Assembly: GCF_900187985.1 (NCBI RefSeq)
Contig: NZ_FZOA01000003.1
Location: 186,001 to 250,000 of the forward strand
DNA: 64,000 nucleotides
Reading direction: 5' to 3'
Source of the DNA: Methylobacillus rhizosphaerae
GTDB lineage: Bacteria > Pseudomonadota > Gammaproteobacteria > Burkholderiales > Methylophilaceae
Shown here: one piece after another, positions 47,025 to 57,406 of the stretch
Numbering within the stretch: the stretch's first letter is position 1
Layout of the letters: each line of letters begins with the position of its first letter
Notes under the pieces: model-generated
Told to the model about the DNA's origin: nothing
What the model saw: the letters and a program-made list of their open reading frames with translations, nothing else
The model's database searches: none
Position numbers and translations under genes: made by a program

Positions 47025-48379
47025 TGTGTTTCCTTTGATGATTCTTGTAGTGGTAACTCGACACGAATGCGCGCACCTGCTGCCAGCGCACTTTCCAGCG
47101 AGAATCGCCCTCCCAGCCCTTCTACACGCTCACGCATTCCAGCCAGTCCGAACCCTGACGGAAGTTGTGTCATATTGAACCCACGCCCGTCATCAGTCAC
47201 CTCGATACTGAGCATGGCATCCACAATATAAATACGGATATCCACCTGGTTTGCATGTGCATGCCGGGTAATATTGGTCAAGCATTCCTGCACAATACGA
47301 TAGACAGCCACTGCCATGGTTTCATCCTGCACATGATCAAGGTTGTCAGGTATGTCCAGATTGACCTGCACTTTCCGGTTACGCTGTTTCCAGGTATTCA
47401 CCAGGTCCGTCACTGCCGTTGCCAGGCCAAACGCATCCAACCCGGATGGACGCAAACGTTGCAACATATCATGCACAATATCCATCATCTGCCGCGCCAC
47501 AACGCTGATGGCCTGCGCACTGTCCTTGGCACCTTCAATATCTTTGGCATTAATGATGGCAGAAGCATCAACATGCACAGCTGTCAGGTACTGTCCTATT
47601 TCATCATGCAGGTCTCGTGCCAGATTCTTGCGCTCATCCTCCTGCAAGCGAATCATCTGCTGGGTCAGCTTATGATTGTTATGGATACTTTTCTCCAGCG
47701 TTTCCGCCATCGCATTGAACTTCCGGCTAATCCCTGTGAGCTCTGGCAGTTCAAACTCAGGCAACCTGGCCTTGAGGTTTCCCTGCTCCAGCTCATTCAA
47801 CGCAGTCATCACACTATCCACAGGCCGCATGGCACGGCCAACAGCCCAGTACACCAATGCATTCACGGCAACAAAGAAAATAGCAACCAACATCAGTAAA
47901 CTCAGAATATCGCCCAGCACCTCCTGGATTTCATAGCTAGGATCTGGCGTCACCACGAGCTCCCCTATCATACGACCATTGGCAAATATCTTGCGACGGA
48001 TTTCCGGCATGGCGGGTGAAAGCAAATCCATGGCCTGTATCAGCCAGGATGAAGACAGCTGATGCTCCGCTTCGATATTACTGTCCCGCAACCGGCCCTG
48101 TGCATCGAAAAATTCAATGCGTAAATGACGTACATTACCCAGGCTGTGCAAGCGGAATATGGAATTGGAGTTCTGGCCTTCTGCTTCGCGCATCCAGCCA
48201 AAATCCGAGGTGTAGTGCAGGATTTCGGCATCCAGCAAATGCATCGCCAATGTTGCCGTTGACTGCACCTCGGCACGCACATCATCACGTGCGTTATGAA
48301 CCATCAATACAGCCGCCAGCAACAATACTGAAGCCAGCAGCAAAGTAATGATCAAATTTAGACGTAGCTTGAGGTTCAT
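47021..48379 (-). CDS. MoxY/NarX-type sensor histidine kinase with LapD_MoxY_N-like domain
   Basis: Inner-membrane sensor kinase. From ATG 48379 it has about 452 residues: N-terminal span (LIITLLLASVLLLAAVLMV), a periplasmic domain of the LapD/MoxY type (LAMHLLDAEILHYTS, LRIEFFDAQGRLRDSN, GELVVTPDPSYEI), second span (LLMLVAIFFVAVNALVYWAV), HAMP, the phospho-acceptor EDERKNLARDLHDEIGQYL and the ATPase (YRIVQECLTNITRHAHA, VTDDGRGFNM, GLAGMRERVEGLGG). The frame opens from TTG 48421, but ATG 48379 fits the signal-anchor better. Paired with the regulator downstream (4-bp overlap). Confidence 0.9.
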   Translation of the reverse strand: MNLKLRLNLIITLLLASVLLLAAVLMVHNARDDVRAEVQSTATLAMHLLDAEILHYTSDFGWMREAEGQNSNSIFRLHSLGNVRHLRIEFFDAQGRLRDSNIEAEHQLSSSWLIQAMDLLSPAMPEIRRKIFANGRMIGELVVTPDPSYEIQEVLGDILSLLMLVAIFFVAVNALVYWAVGRAMRPVDSVMTALNELEQGNLKARLPEFELPELTGISRKFNAMAETLEKSIHNNHKLTQQMIRLQEDERKNLARDLHDEIGQYLTAVHVDASAIINAKDIEGAKDSAQAISVVARQMMDIVHDMLQRLRPSGLDAFGLATAVTDLVNTWKQRNRKVQVNLDIPDNLDHVQDETMAVAVYRIVQECLTNITRHAHANQVDIRIYIVDAMLSIEVTDDGRGFNMTQLPSGFGLAGMRERVEGLGGRFSLESALAAGARIRVELPLQESSKETQ

Positions 48380-48550
48380 CGGTGAACTGGATTGAGCTGT
48401 CCGTTGCGAGTGATTGCGCAATTTAAATCAGTTCTCCGAAAACAGAAACGGGAGAAAGTCCCGACACTTGTATTGATGCCACAAAATATTGATGAACATT
48501 TCCTCTCTCTCTAATGAGACATTCCTACAGCATGAACCGGTCTGCTCTCT

Positions 48551-48643
48551 TAGAATGAGCACCAGAAGTTAAGAGTTCACTCCATGTTCTTTGCAACTTC
48601 TCCATAGTGTTATGCCAGCGTGAGATTCACGCTGGCTTTTTTT
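48551..48643 (+). ncRNA. Candidate small RNA ending in a strong terminator
   Basis: A gene-free plus-strand stretch between the divergent kinase gene and suhB. A hairpin forms from AGAAGTTAAGA (48564-48574) with TCTT and AACTTCT (48588-48601), leaving a 13-nt loop and a 3-nt bulge. It is followed at 12 nt by a 10-bp terminator stem GCCAGCGTGA/TCACGCTGGC (48614-48636) and seven T on the plus strand only. No plus-strand gene ends here, so the terminator must belong to a non-coding transcript or a very short ORF. The 5' end is a guess based on a TAGAAT sequence at 48551. Confidence 0.5.
48614..48643 (+). terminator. Rho-independent terminator without an upstream plus-strand gene
   Basis: A 10-bp perfect stem with a 3-nt loop and seven T. 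The opposite strand has no T run, so it does not serve suhB. Confidence 0.9.
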
Positions 48644-48689
48644 ACGCATGGAACAAACAATAAAAACCGGTGGCAGGGATTGCCTGAAT

Positions 48690-49499
48690 TTATCGAGTTT
48701 TCTGTGTTTTCAATTCATCAGTCAGGTGGGGAGACAATACCTGCAGCATCTGGGCAAAAACCTTGGGGTTCGCTGCCACAATGTTACCGCTCTCGAGAAA
48801 GCCTTCATTGCCTTGAAAATCCCCCACCAGGCCGCCTGCCTCATGCACCAGCAAGGATCCTGCAGCAATATCCCAGGTGGACAAGCCGATTTCCCAGAAA
48901 CCATCGAACCAACCTGCAGCCACATAAGCCAGGTCCAGCGCGGCAGAGCCGGGACGACGCAAACCAGCAGATTTTTTCACCATATCCTTGAACATGCCCA
49001 GATAGGTTTCAAAATGTGTGAAATCCCGGAATGGAAAACCTGTCCCGATCAATGAATCCTGCAATTTTGGACGGTTTGTGACACGAATACGCTTGTTATT
49101 CAGGAAGGCACCGCCACCACGAATGGCAGTGAACAGGTCATTGCGGCTGGGATCATAAATCACGGCACGCGTAATCTGGCCTTTTTGCTTCAATGCGATG
49201 GATACGGAGTATTGCTGGAAACCATGCAGAAAATTGGTCGTACCATCCAGAGGATCAATAATCCAGACATTCTCCGCATCCGCGTCCTGCTTACCACTTT
49301 CTTCGCCAAAGAACCCATGGTCAGGATATGCATCCTTGAGGATGGCAATAATCGCCTCCTCTGCAGCATGATCGATTTCACTGACGAAATCATTGTAATC
49401 CTTGCTGCGTACGGTCAACGCACCAATATCCATAGAGCCACGATTAATAATATCGCCAGCACGGCGAGCGGCCTTGACCGCATTATTCAATAAATGCAT
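48690..49499 (-). CDS. suhB: Inositol-1-monophosphatase family protein SuhB
   Basis: Mg-dependent phosphatase; in E. coli SuhB also takes part in rRNA antitermination. The 269 residues carry GFFGEESG, the metal site [15 protein letters not shown] and the C-terminal [18 protein letters not shown]. It is divergent from trmJ, a common neighbour. Confidence 0.93.
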   Translation of the reverse strand: MHLLNNAVKAARRAGDIINRGSMDIGALTVRSKDYNDFVSEIDHAAEEAIIAILKDAYPDHGFFGEESGKQDADAENVWIIDPLDGTTNFLHGFQQYSVSIALKQKGQITRAVIYDPSRNDLFTAIRGGGAFLNNKRIRVTNRPKLQDSLIGTGFPFRDFTHFETYLGMFKDMVKKSAGLRRPGSAALDLAYVAAGWFDGFWEIGLSTWDIAAGSLLVHEAGGLVGDFQGNEGFLESGNIVAANPKVFAQMLQVLSPHLTDELKTQKTR

Positions 49500-49624
49500 A
49501 GAATCTTTCTATTATGATTTCCCGACACACTGGGCCGGCTTTTAAAGAACAGACAGTGATGGCAGTACAATAATCAAGTACATACCGCAAAACTGGTAAA
49601 ATGCCATTTTAATGCTTTATTGCC

Positions 49625-50380
49625 ATGACCTCCACACCAAACCTGTTACAACATGTACGCATCGTCCTCTGCCAAACCAGCCATCCTGGCAATATAGGGG
49701 CCGCAGCACGCGCCATGAAGACAATGGGCTTATCCCAACTCGTCCTGGTCAATCCAAAATCCTTCCCCCACGCGGATGCCATCGCCATGGCATCCGGCGC
49801 TTCAGATATCCTGGATAACGCCCGGGTATGCAGCAGCCTGACAGAAGCGCTAAGCGACACCACACTTGCCATTGGCATGAGTGCACGCCGGCGTGAACTT
49901 TCTCATGAACTCGTTTCCGCACATACCAGCGTGCAGCGCGCCATCGCGACCGCACACCAGGCAGCTGTCGCATTTGTATTTGGCACAGAGATGAGCGGCC
50001 TGTCCAATGCCGAGCTTGATCATTGCCAGCTACTTGCCATGATTCCGGCCAATCCGGAATACTCCTCCTTGAACCTTGCTGCTGCAGTACAAATCATCAG
50101 CTACGAACTGCGTATGGCAGCCCTGGACAATCCACAACCTGCCCACTCAGAAACCACGCAACCATTAGCTACCAATGAAGATGTTGAGCGACTTTACTCC
50201 CACCTGGAACAAACACTGATTGAAATCGGCTTCCTCAACCCGGATCAGCCCAAACGCTTGATGCAGCGCCTACGGCGTCTGTATGGGCGCACCGCCCTGG
50301 AGCAAGAGGAAGTCAATATCCTGCGCGGCATCCTGAGTGCCACACAATCTCCAAGACCACCTGAATCTACCAACTCCTGA
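49625..50380 (+). CDS. trmJ: tRNA (cytidine/uridine-2'-O-)-methyltransferase TrmJ
   Basis: SPOUT methyltransferase acting on tRNA position 32. The 251 residues show VRIVLCQTSHPGNIGAAARAMKTMGLSQLVLVNPK, FVFGTEMSGLSNAELDHCQ, IPANPEYSSLNLAAAVQIISYELR (the knot motifs) and a C-terminal helical extension (HLEQTLIEIGFLNPDQPKRLMQRLRRLYGR in part). It leads the cysE-isc series. Confidence 0.94.
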   Translation: MTSTPNLLQHVRIVLCQTSHPGNIGAAARAMKTMGLSQLVLVNPKSFPHADAIAMASGASDILDNARVCSSLTEALSDTTLAIGMSARRRELSHELVSAHTSVQRAIATAHQAAVAFVFGTEMSGLSNAELDHCQLLAMIPANPEYSSLNLAAAVQIISYELRMAALDNPQPAHSETTQPLATNEDVERLYSHLEQTLIEIGFLNPDQPKRLMQRLRRLYGRTALEQEEVNILRGILSATQSPRPPESTNS

Positions 50381-50418
50381 ACGTATTGTTTGCCATCAAT
50401 TCAGGGTAAAATAGTAAG

Positions 50419-51171
50419 ATGTTCAGCCATATCAAAGAAGACATCAGCGTTGTTTTTGAACGCGATCCCGCTGCCCGCACCCGCTGGGAAATCCTGACAA
50501 CCTATCCCGGCGTGCATGCCCTGTTGACGCATCGCTTCTCGCACTGGTTGTGGACACACCGCCTTTATTGGTCAGCAAGAGTATGTTCGCATATCGCCCG
50601 CTGGCTGACGGGCATAGAAATCCATCCTGGCGCTGTCATTGGCCGCCGTGTATTCATTGATCACGGCATGGGCGTCGTTATCGGTGAAACAGCGGTCATT
50701 GGAGATGACTGCACTCTTTACCATGGCGTTACGCTAGGCGGCACCTCATGGAACAAGGGCAAACGTCACCCTACATTGCTGGAAGGCGTGGTCATTGGCG
50801 CAGGCGCAAAAATCCTGGGGCCAATCACCATAGGAGCAAAAGCCAAAATAGGCTCCAACGCCGTAGTCGTCAAGGATATTCCGGACAATGCCACAGCTGT
50901 AGGTATTCCGGCGCGTCTTGTCGACCAGGAAAAGTCCCGCCAACAGGATCGCATGGCAGACAAAATCGGCTTTTCTGCCTACGCAGTCAGCGACAATATG
51001 AATGACCCCATGACCAAGGCCATACACACCCTGCTTGAGCACATTTCAAACCAGGATATCCAGTTACAGGAAATCAAGGAACAGCTGGTAAAGCTTGGTG
51101 CTGACGTGGAAACAGACACGGAAGTGGGTCAGGCATTCGACGTGAACTACATCAACAAAATAGTTGACTAA
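50419..51171 (+). CDS. cysE: Serine O-acetyltransferase
   Basis: Makes O-acetylserine, the precursor of cysteine, which then feeds the desulfurases downstream. The 250 residues start with an N-terminal helical part ([23 protein letters not shown]), then left-handed beta-helix hexapeptides ([43 protein letters not shown]) with the catalytic His in IDHGMG. The position between trmJ and iscR links cysteine supply to Fe-S assembly. Confidence 0.94.
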   Translation: MFSHIKEDISVVFERDPAARTRWEILTTYPGVHALLTHRFSHWLWTHRLYWSARVCSHIARWLTGIEIHPGAVIGRRVFIDHGMGVVIGETAVIGDDCTLYHGVTLGGTSWNKGKRHPTLLEGVVIGAGAKILGPITIGAKAKIGSNAVVVKDIPDNATAVGIPARLVDQEKSRQQDRMADKIGFSAYAVSDNMNDPMTKAIHTLLEHISNQDIQLQEIKEQLVKLGADVETDTEVGQAFDVNYINKIVD

Positions 51172-51271
51172 AGTATTCAAGTATTCTAGAATTTGTACGA
51201 GTGAGAGTGATGGAAAAAGTAGCGTCAACCTCAATAGTGGCGCGTCATCCGAACAATTTTAGGAACTGAAT

Positions 51272-51745
51272 ATGCGATTAACCACAAAAGGTCGTTTTGC
51301 AGTGACCGCAATGCTGGATTTAGCCCTCAACGAAGAGGAAAAACCAGTCACCCTTGCTGGCATCAGCGAGCGCCAAGGCATCTCCCTTTCCTATCTCGAG
51401 CAGCTTTTCAGCCGCTTGCGTCGCAATGGGCTGGTAAAGAGCGTGCGTGGCCCAGGTGGTGGCTATCGTTTGGCAAAAGTCCAGACTGATATTTCCGTAT
51501 CCGACATTATCACTGCAGTAGACGAGCTGATAGATGCGACACAATGTGGCGGCAAGGAGAACTGTCATGAGGGCAAGCCCTGCATGACACATGACCTGTG
51601 GTCCAGCCTCAACACCAAAATCCTGGAGTATCTCTCCGGTGTAGCACTAGCCGACCTGGTCGCTTCACAACGCGAAGGCAAGGAAATCCGCTTTACTGTA
51701 CGTCGTGAAAGCCAGCGTCCCCAGCCCGTGCAGGTTGCAGCCTGA
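51272..51745 (+). CDS. iscR: Fe-S cluster regulator IscR
   Basis: Rrf2-family repressor that binds a [2Fe-2S] cluster and sets isc expression. The 157 residues begin with the winged helix-turn-helix ([47 protein letters not shown]). The cluster ligands Cys92, Cys98 and Cys104 are in E. coli positions ([13 protein letters not shown]), with His107. The 100 bp upstream should hold its promoter; I did not find a clear type 1 IscR site. Confidence 0.96.
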   Translation: MRLTTKGRFAVTAMLDLALNEEEKPVTLAGISERQGISLSYLEQLFSRLRRNGLVKSVRGPGGGYRLAKVQTDISVSDIITAVDELIDATQCGGKENCHEGKPCMTHDLWSSLNTKILEYLSGVALADLVASQREGKEIRFTVRRESQRPQPVQVAA

Positions 51746-51757
51746 CAGGATTGCATC

Positions 51758-52906
51758 ATGAACCGGGCGGTCTATTTCGACAACAATGGCACTACAGCAC
51801 TAAACCCAAAAGTGTTGCAGGCGATGTTGCCATACCTGTCGCAACAGCAAGGCAATGCCACCAGCCGTCATATTTTCGGCCGTGCTGCCCGCAATGCTGT
51901 AGACCAGGCTCGTGAACAAGTAGCTGACGCCGTCGGGGCACATCCATCGCAGGTGATTTTCACCGGTGGCGGCACCGAGGCGGATAACCTGGCAATTACC
52001 GGCGTGGCAAACGCATTAGGCTCCGGCAAGATTGCCATCAGCAATATAGAACACCCTGCAGTATCACGCCCTGCTCTTGCATTGAAATGGCAGGGCTGGG
52101 CTGTCGAGCAGATCGCGACCAACCAATACGGTCAGGTTGAGAAAAACACGCTGGAAACCGTATTACAGAAACAGGTCGACATGGTATCCATCATGTTGGC
52201 CAACAATGAAACCGGCGTTATTCAGGATATTGCCGCACTGGGTGAGATCGCCCGGCAACACAAGGTATACATGCATACCGATGCAGTGCAGGCCCTGGGG
52301 AAAATACCCGTTGATTTTGCGGACCTGAATGTCCATGCCATGACACTGTCATCGCACAAGATCAATGGCCCACAAGGTGCTGGAGCACTGATTCTGGACA
52401 AGCGCATTGATATTCGACCGGTGCTGTACGGTGGTGGTCAGGAAAAAGGCCTACGCAGCGGCAGTGAAAATATTGCCGCCATTGTGGGGTTTGGCGCGGC
52501 CTGCCAACTGATCGCAGCAGAACAACCCGCTCGCCATGCAGCACTGTTGGGATTGCGTCAGCGCCTTGAGCAAGGTCTCAGCACATTAGGTGCCGTGATT
52601 TTTGCCAGTGATGCGGAGCGCCTGCCCAATACCAGTTTTTTTGCCTTCGATGGCATTGAGGGTGAAACTCTGGTCATGGCACTCGACAGGCAAGGATTTG
52701 CAGTCGCCAGTGGCTCAGCCTGCTCCAGCGACAGCACTGAACCCAGCCACGTATTGCTGGCCATGGGCGTACAGCCGGACCTGGCCCGCGGTGCCATCCG
52801 GGTGAGCCTGGGTAATGACAATGACATACATGAGGTCGATGCTTTCCTGCAGGCGCTGGAAATCGAGCTCTCAAGATTGAGAAAATTAACTGCAGTTGCA
52901 ATTTAG
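51758..52906 (+). CDS. Second cysteine desulfurase (NifS/IscS-like)
   Basis: PLP enzyme that takes sulfur from cysteine. The 382 residues share the fold and motifs of IscS but are clearly distinct: MNRAVYFDNNGTTALNP, TGGGTEADNLAI, PLP-lysine Lys201 in LSSHKINGPQGAGAL, GGGQEKGLRSGSENI, and active Cys322 in ASGSACSSDSTEPS. It lies between iscR and iscS (12-bp gap on each side). Having two desulfurase genes in one isc operon is unusual; it may serve another sulfur acceptor (tRNA thiolation, cofactors) or oxidative conditions. Confidence 0.93.
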   Translation: MNRAVYFDNNGTTALNPKVLQAMLPYLSQQQGNATSRHIFGRAARNAVDQAREQVADAVGAHPSQVIFTGGGTEADNLAITGVANALGSGKIAISNIEHPAVSRPALALKWQGWAVEQIATNQYGQVEKNTLETVLQKQVDMVSIMLANNETGVIQDIAALGEIARQHKVYMHTDAVQALGKIPVDFADLNVHAMTLSSHKINGPQGAGALILDKRIDIRPVLYGGGQEKGLRSGSENIAAIVGFGAACQLIAAEQPARHAALLGLRQRLEQGLSTLGAVIFASDAERLPNTSFFAFDGIEGETLVMALDRQGFAVASGSACSSDSTEPSHVLLAMGVQPDLARGAIRVSLGNDNDIHEVDAFLQALEIELSRLRKLTAVAI

Positions 52907-52918
52907 GAAAACGGAAAT

Positions 52919-54136
52919 ATGACAGTACGTACGCCGATTTATCTGGATTATTCAGCCACTACCCCGATTGATCCACGAGTGGCGGAAAAAATGATCCCTT
53001 ACCTTACCGAGCATTTTGGTAATCCGGCATCGCGCAGCCACAGTTTTGGCTGGACTGCTGAAAAAGCCGTGGAGAATGCACGTGAGGAAGTGGCCAAGCT
53101 GGTGAACGCTGATCCGCGTGAAATCGTCTGGACATCAGGTGCCACGGAATCTAATAACCTGGCCATCAAGGGAGCTGCAAATTTCTACAGCCCCAACAAG
53201 GGCAAACATATTGTGACTGTTCAGACAGAACACAAGGCAGTGATTGATACCGTACGCGAACTGGAACGCCTGGGTTACGAAGCCACCTATCTGGTTCCTG
53301 AGCCTGATGGCCTGATTGATCTCGAAAAATTCAAGGCAGCGCTGCGTCCAGACACTGTCTTGGCCTCTGTCATGCTGGTCAACAATGAAATCGGAGTGAT
53401 TCAGGATATCGAGGCGCTGGGTAACATCTGCCGCGACCAAGGTATTATTTTCCACGTTGACGCCGCACAGGCCACCGGCAAGGTGCATATCGATCTGCAG
53501 AAACTGCCTGTCGACCTGATGAGTTTTTCTGCCCATAAAACCTATGGCCCCAAAGGCATAGGCGCGCTGTATGTACGCCGCAAGCCACGCGTACGCATTG
53601 AGGCACAAATGCATGGTGGCGGTCATGAACGCGGCATGCGTTCCGGCACGCTGGCAACCCACCAGATTGTGGGGATGGGAGAAGCCTTCCGCATCGCGCG
53701 TGAGGAAATGGACATTGAAAACCCACGTATCCTGGCATTGCGCAACCGCCTGCTCAATGGCTTGCAGGATATCGATGAGGTATATGTAAATGGCGACCTG
53801 GAACACCGCGTTGCACACAATCTGAATATCAGTTTCAACTTTGTAGAAGGTGAATCCCTGATCATGGCGGTGAAGGATATTGCGGTATCCAGTGGATCGG
53901 CGTGCACATCTGCAAGCCTGGAGCCGTCCTATGTCCTGCGCGCACTGGGCCGCTCTGATGAGCTTGCGCACAGCTCCATCCGCTTCTCTATCGGGCGTTT
54001 CACCACTGAAGAGGATATTGACTACGCGATAGAGCTCATGAAGAGCAAGATTGGTAAATTGCGTGAATTATCCCCACTCTGGGAAATGCATCTGGATGGA
54101 GTGGACTTGAATACTGTGGCATGGGCTGCACATTAA
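52919..54136 (+). CDS. iscS: Cysteine desulfurase IscS
   Basis: Main housekeeping desulfurase that gives sulfur to IscU. The 405 residues align with E. coli IscS by one residue: start [35 protein letters not shown], Lys207 in [29 protein letters not shown], and active Cys329 in [15 protein letters not shown]. The C-terminal end ([22 protein letters not shown] in part) is the IscU-binding type. Confidence 0.97.
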   Translation: MTVRTPIYLDYSATTPIDPRVAEKMIPYLTEHFGNPASRSHSFGWTAEKAVENAREEVAKLVNADPREIVWTSGATESNNLAIKGAANFYSPNKGKHIVTVQTEHKAVIDTVRELERLGYEATYLVPEPDGLIDLEKFKAALRPDTVLASVMLVNNEIGVIQDIEALGNICRDQGIIFHVDAAQATGKVHIDLQKLPVDLMSFSAHKTYGPKGIGALYVRRKPRVRIEAQMHGGGHERGMRSGTLATHQIVGMGEAFRIAREEMDIENPRILALRNRLLNGLQDIDEVYVNGDLEHRVAHNLNISFNFVEGESLIMAVKDIAVSSGSACTSASLEPSYVLRALGRSDELAHSSIRFSIGRFTTEEDIDYAIELMKSKIGKLRELSPLWEMHLDGVDLNTVAWAAH

Positions 54137-54196
54137 CAGTAGTTGGGTACCAATTGCGACTGCGGCTCTTGGTGCCAATTTTGAGGAGTAATAAAC

Positions 54197-54598
54197 ATGG
54201 CTTATTCAGACAAAGTACTCGATCACTATGAAAATCCACGTAACGTGGGCTCTCTGGACAAAAACGATCCGTCAGTAGGTACCGGCATGGTCGGCGCTCC
54301 GGCTTGCGGCGACGTGATGAAGCTACAGATCAAGGTCAATGAAGAGGGCATCATCGAAGATGCAAAATTCAAGACCTATGGTTGTGGTTCGGCGATTGCC
54401 TCCAGCTCACTGGTCACGGAACTGATCAAAGGTAAATCCCTTGATCAGGCAATGGAAATCAAGAATTCTGACATTGCAGAAGAGCTGGCATTGCCACCGG
54501 TCAAGATTCACTGCTCCGTACTGGCAGAGGACGCCATTCGTGCCGCCATTACTGACTTACGGACTAAGCAGGGTATCAAGGACGAACAAGTAGCTTAA
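54197..54598 (+). CDS. iscU: Fe-S scaffold protein IscU
   Basis: Scaffold on which [2Fe-2S] and [4Fe-4S] clusters are built. The 133 residues have the start MAYSDKVLDHYENPRNVGS, ligands Cys37 (GAPACGDV), Cys63 (YGCGSAIAS) and Cys106 (KIHCSVLAE), with Asp39, and the HscA-binding LPPVK motif at residues 99-103. Confidence 0.98.
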   Translation: MAYSDKVLDHYENPRNVGSLDKNDPSVGTGMVGAPACGDVMKLQIKVNEEGIIEDAKFKTYGCGSAIASSSLVTELIKGKSLDQAMEIKNSDIAEELALPPVKIHCSVLAEDAIRAAITDLRTKQGIKDEQVA

Positions 54599-54607
54599 AG
54601 GACAGGC

Positions 54608-54931
54608 ATGGCAATCACGTTGACTGAAACTGCAGCAAACCGCGTGCGGAAGTTTCTTGCCAACCGAGGCAAAGGCATAGGCCTGCGCCTTGGCGTCAAG
54701 ACTACCGGCTGCTCGGGCATGGCTTACACACTGGAATTTGTTGATGATCTCAACACCGAGGATATGGTGTTTGAAAGCCATGATGTCAAAGTGATCGTGG
54801 ATCCCAAGAGCCTGGTTTACATTGATGGTACGGAATTGGACTTTACCAAGGAAGGTCTCAATGAAGGGTTCAAGTTCAACAACCCGAATGTCAAGGATGA
54901 ATGCGGATGCGGTGAAAGCTTCACCGTCTAG
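54608..54931 (+). CDS. iscA: Fe-S assembly protein IscA
   Basis: A-type carrier that passes clusters or iron to target proteins. The 107 residues have the three conserved cysteines, Cys35 (TTGCSGMAY), Cys99 and Cys101 (DECGCGESF). It lies 9 bp after iscU. Confidence 0.97.
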   Translation: MAITLTETAANRVRKFLANRGKGIGLRLGVKTTGCSGMAYTLEFVDDLNTEDMVFESHDVKVIVDPKSLVYIDGTELDFTKEGLNEGFKFNNPNVKDECGCGESFTV

Positions 54932-54991
54932 CTTGTCCGTATCAAACCTGGGCAGTCGGCACCCGGCTGCCTCTCCTGCATATGAACCCTT

Positions 54992-55525
54992 ATGTCCAAT
55001 CTGCACAAGAACCATTTTGAACTACTCGGCCTGACAGCACAATTTGCGCTGGATACACAATTACTGGATCAGCACTACCGTCAACTGCAGGCTGAAGTTC
55101 ACCCGGACCGCTTTGCTGCGGCATCGTCCACTGAACGTATGCAATCCATGCAATGGGCAACCCAGGTCAATGAGGCATACCAGACACTCAAGCAGCCCAC
55201 TGCACGAGCCCGCTATATCCTCGCACTCAAGGGTGTAGACACTGAGGAAGAAAATAATACGTCCATGCCGGCAGATTTCCTCATGCTGCAAATGGAATGG
55301 CGTGAAGCAGTGGAAGAAGCATACGACGCCCGCGACCTTGCGGCACTCGACAAGTTGTTAGGTGATATGCGGCAGGAATCCCAAGATTTGCAGGACATGC
55401 TGGCAGCTACATTGGACCAGCAGCAAGCATGGCAGGAAGCGGCTGGCATGGTGCGAAAATTAAGCTTCATTGACAAGATCCGCGCAGATGTTGCGCACAA
55501 GATAAGCAAACTGGAAGACGAATAA
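54992..55525 (+). CDS. hscB: Co-chaperone HscB
   Basis: J-domain protein that brings IscU to HscA. The 177 residues hold an N-terminal J domain with the HPD motif (EVHPDRFA, NEAYQTLKQPTARARYIL) and a C-terminal three-helix domain that binds IscU (ADFLMLQMEWREAVEEA). The 60-bp gap after iscA has no gene. Confidence 0.95.
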   Translation: MSNLHKNHFELLGLTAQFALDTQLLDQHYRQLQAEVHPDRFAAASSTERMQSMQWATQVNEAYQTLKQPTARARYILALKGVDTEEENNTSMPADFLMLQMEWREAVEEAYDARDLAALDKLLGDMRQESQDLQDMLAATLDQQQAWQEAAGMVRKLSFIDKIRADVAHKISKLEDE

Positions 55526-55534
55526 ACTCAAGTC

Positions 55535-57403
55535 ATGGCGTTATTACAGATATCAGAACCGGGTATGAGCAGTGCACCGCACCAGCACAAGCTGGCAGTG
55601 GGCATAGACCTGGGCACGACCAACTCACTGGTGGCTACCGTACGTAGCGGCCTGGCGGCTGTGCTACTCGATGACACCGGGCATGCCCTACTTCCATCCA
55701 TCGTGCATTATGCTGCTGATGGTCAGATAGATGTGGGCCACAGTGCGCAACTACAACAAACCCAGGACCCGCAGAATACCCTGCTATCAGTGAAGCGTCT
55801 CCTGGGACGTGGCCTGTTAGACATTGGCAACATTGAGCACCTGCCGTATCACTTTGTTGAGACCCCAGGCATGGTGCAAGTCAAGACGCGAGCCGGGATC
55901 AAAAGCCCGGTCGAAGTGTCCGCAGAAATTCTCAAGGCGCTGAAGTTCCGTGCAGAACAAGCACTGGGAGGAGAACTGACCGGTGCTGTCATTACCGTCC
56001 CCGCCTATTTTGATGATGCACAACGGCAGGCCACAAAAGATGCGGCACGCCTTGCCGGCATCAATGTACTACGCCTGCTAAATGAACCTACAGCAGCAGC
56101 CGTGGCCTATGGCCTGGAGAACGCCGCAGAAGGCATTTATGTCATCTACGATCTGGGAGGCGGGACTTTTGATGTTTCAATCCTGCGATTGGCGAAAGGT
56201 ATTTTTGAAGTACTTGCCACCAACGGCGACTCAGCGCTGGGTGGCGATGACTTCGACAGGCGCATTTTCTGCTGGATACTGGAACAAGCCGGATTACAGC
56301 CTCTTGAGCCTGCAGACACCCGCCTGCTGACCACCAAGGCACGCGAAGCAAAGGAATGGCTGACCGATCATGCCAGCGCCAATATCACGGCTGTGTTGAG
56401 CCAGGGTGAAGTGATTGACCTGCACCTGAGCCAGTCTGATTTTCATGCCATGTGCCAACAGCTCATCAACAAAACCCTCCTTCCCATTCGCAAGGCATTA
56501 CGCGATGCAGAGCTGAATGTTGAAGAAGTCCAGGGCATTGTCCTGGTCGGTGGCGCCACACGCATGCCTCAAGTGCGCCATGCAGTCAGCAGTTTTTTTG
56601 GCCGGGAACCCCTGACCAACCTGGATCCTGACCAGGTGGTGGCGCTAGGTGCCGCCATACAAGCCAACGTCCTTGCCGGCAACCGCAATGATAATGACCT
56701 GCTGCTGCTAGATGTCATTCCGCTCTCCCTTGGCCTAGAAACCATGGGCGGGCTGGTGGAAAGAATCATTCCGCGCAATGCCACACTCCCTATCGCACGC
56801 GCACAGGACTTCACTACATTCAAGGATGGCCAGACTGCCATGAGCATTCACGTCCTGCAGGGTGAGCGTGAGCTGGTCGCAGATTGTCGCTCACTGGGGC
56901 GTTTTGAGTTGCGCGGCATTCCTCCCATGGCTGCCGGTGCCGCACGTATTCGCGTCACCTTCCAGGTGGATGCCGATGGCCTGCTTTCCGTCTCGGCCCA
57001 GGAGCAAACCAGTGGCGCCCATGCGGATATCGTGATCAAACCGTCATACGGATTGAGTGAAGAGCAGATCGTCGACATGCTGCAATCCTCATTCAGCGCT
57101 GCAGAAACCGATAAGCGTGCGCGCATGCTGCAAGAGGCGCGCGTCGATGCGGCCCGTCTGCTGGAGGCAATAGAGGCAGCCCTGAGACAGGATGGAGAAG
57201 CGTTACTGGACGCCAATGAAAAAGCGGCCATCACCACTCACATGGAAAACCTGCGCCAATTGACGCAGCAAGAAGACAGCGATGCCATCAACAAGGCCGT
57301 TGAAACACTCAATCACGCGACAGAACATTTTGCTGCGCGCCGTATGGATGCTTCTGTCAGAAAAGCACTGGCTGGGCAGGCATTGAATACTTTGGAACTT
57401 TAA
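55535..57403 (+). CDS. hscA: Fe-S assembly chaperone HscA
   Basis: Hsp70-type ATPase specialised for cluster release from IscU. The 622 residues start with [20 protein letters not shown], very close to the E. coli N-terminus, so ATG 55535 is kept. ATPase motifs are [48 protein letters not shown] and [12 protein letters not shown]. The substrate-binding domain follows. Confidence 0.97.
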   Translation: MALLQISEPGMSSAPHQHKLAVGIDLGTTNSLVATVRSGLAAVLLDDTGHALLPSIVHYAADGQIDVGHSAQLQQTQDPQNTLLSVKRLLGRGLLDIGNIEHLPYHFVETPGMVQVKTRAGIKSPVEVSAEILKALKFRAEQALGGELTGAVITVPAYFDDAQRQATKDAARLAGINVLRLLNEPTAAAVAYGLENAAEGIYVIYDLGGGTFDVSILRLAKGIFEVLATNGDSALGGDDFDRRIFCWILEQAGLQPLEPADTRLLTTKAREAKEWLTDHASANITAVLSQGEVIDLHLSQSDFHAMCQQLINKTLLPIRKALRDAELNVEEVQGIVLVGGATRMPQVRHAVSSFFGREPLTNLDPDQVVALGAAIQANVLAGNRNDNDLLLLDVIPLSLGLETMGGLVERIIPRNATLPIARAQDFTTFKDGQTAMSIHVLQGERELVADCRSLGRFELRGIPPMAAGAARIRVTFQVDADGLLSVSAQEQTSGAHADIVIKPSYGLSEEQIVDMLQSSFSAAETDKRARMLQEARVDAARLLEAIEAALRQDGEALLDANEKAAITTHMENLRQLTQQEDSDAINKAVETLNHATEHFAARRMDASVRKALAGQALNTLEL

Positions 57404-57406
57404 ATC

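Noticed and set aside
51172-51271. IscR type 1 operator in front of iscR
   Set aside because: I looked for the ATAGTTGACT...AGTCAACTAT-like pattern and saw only a TTCTAGAA palindrome, so I cannot support a site.
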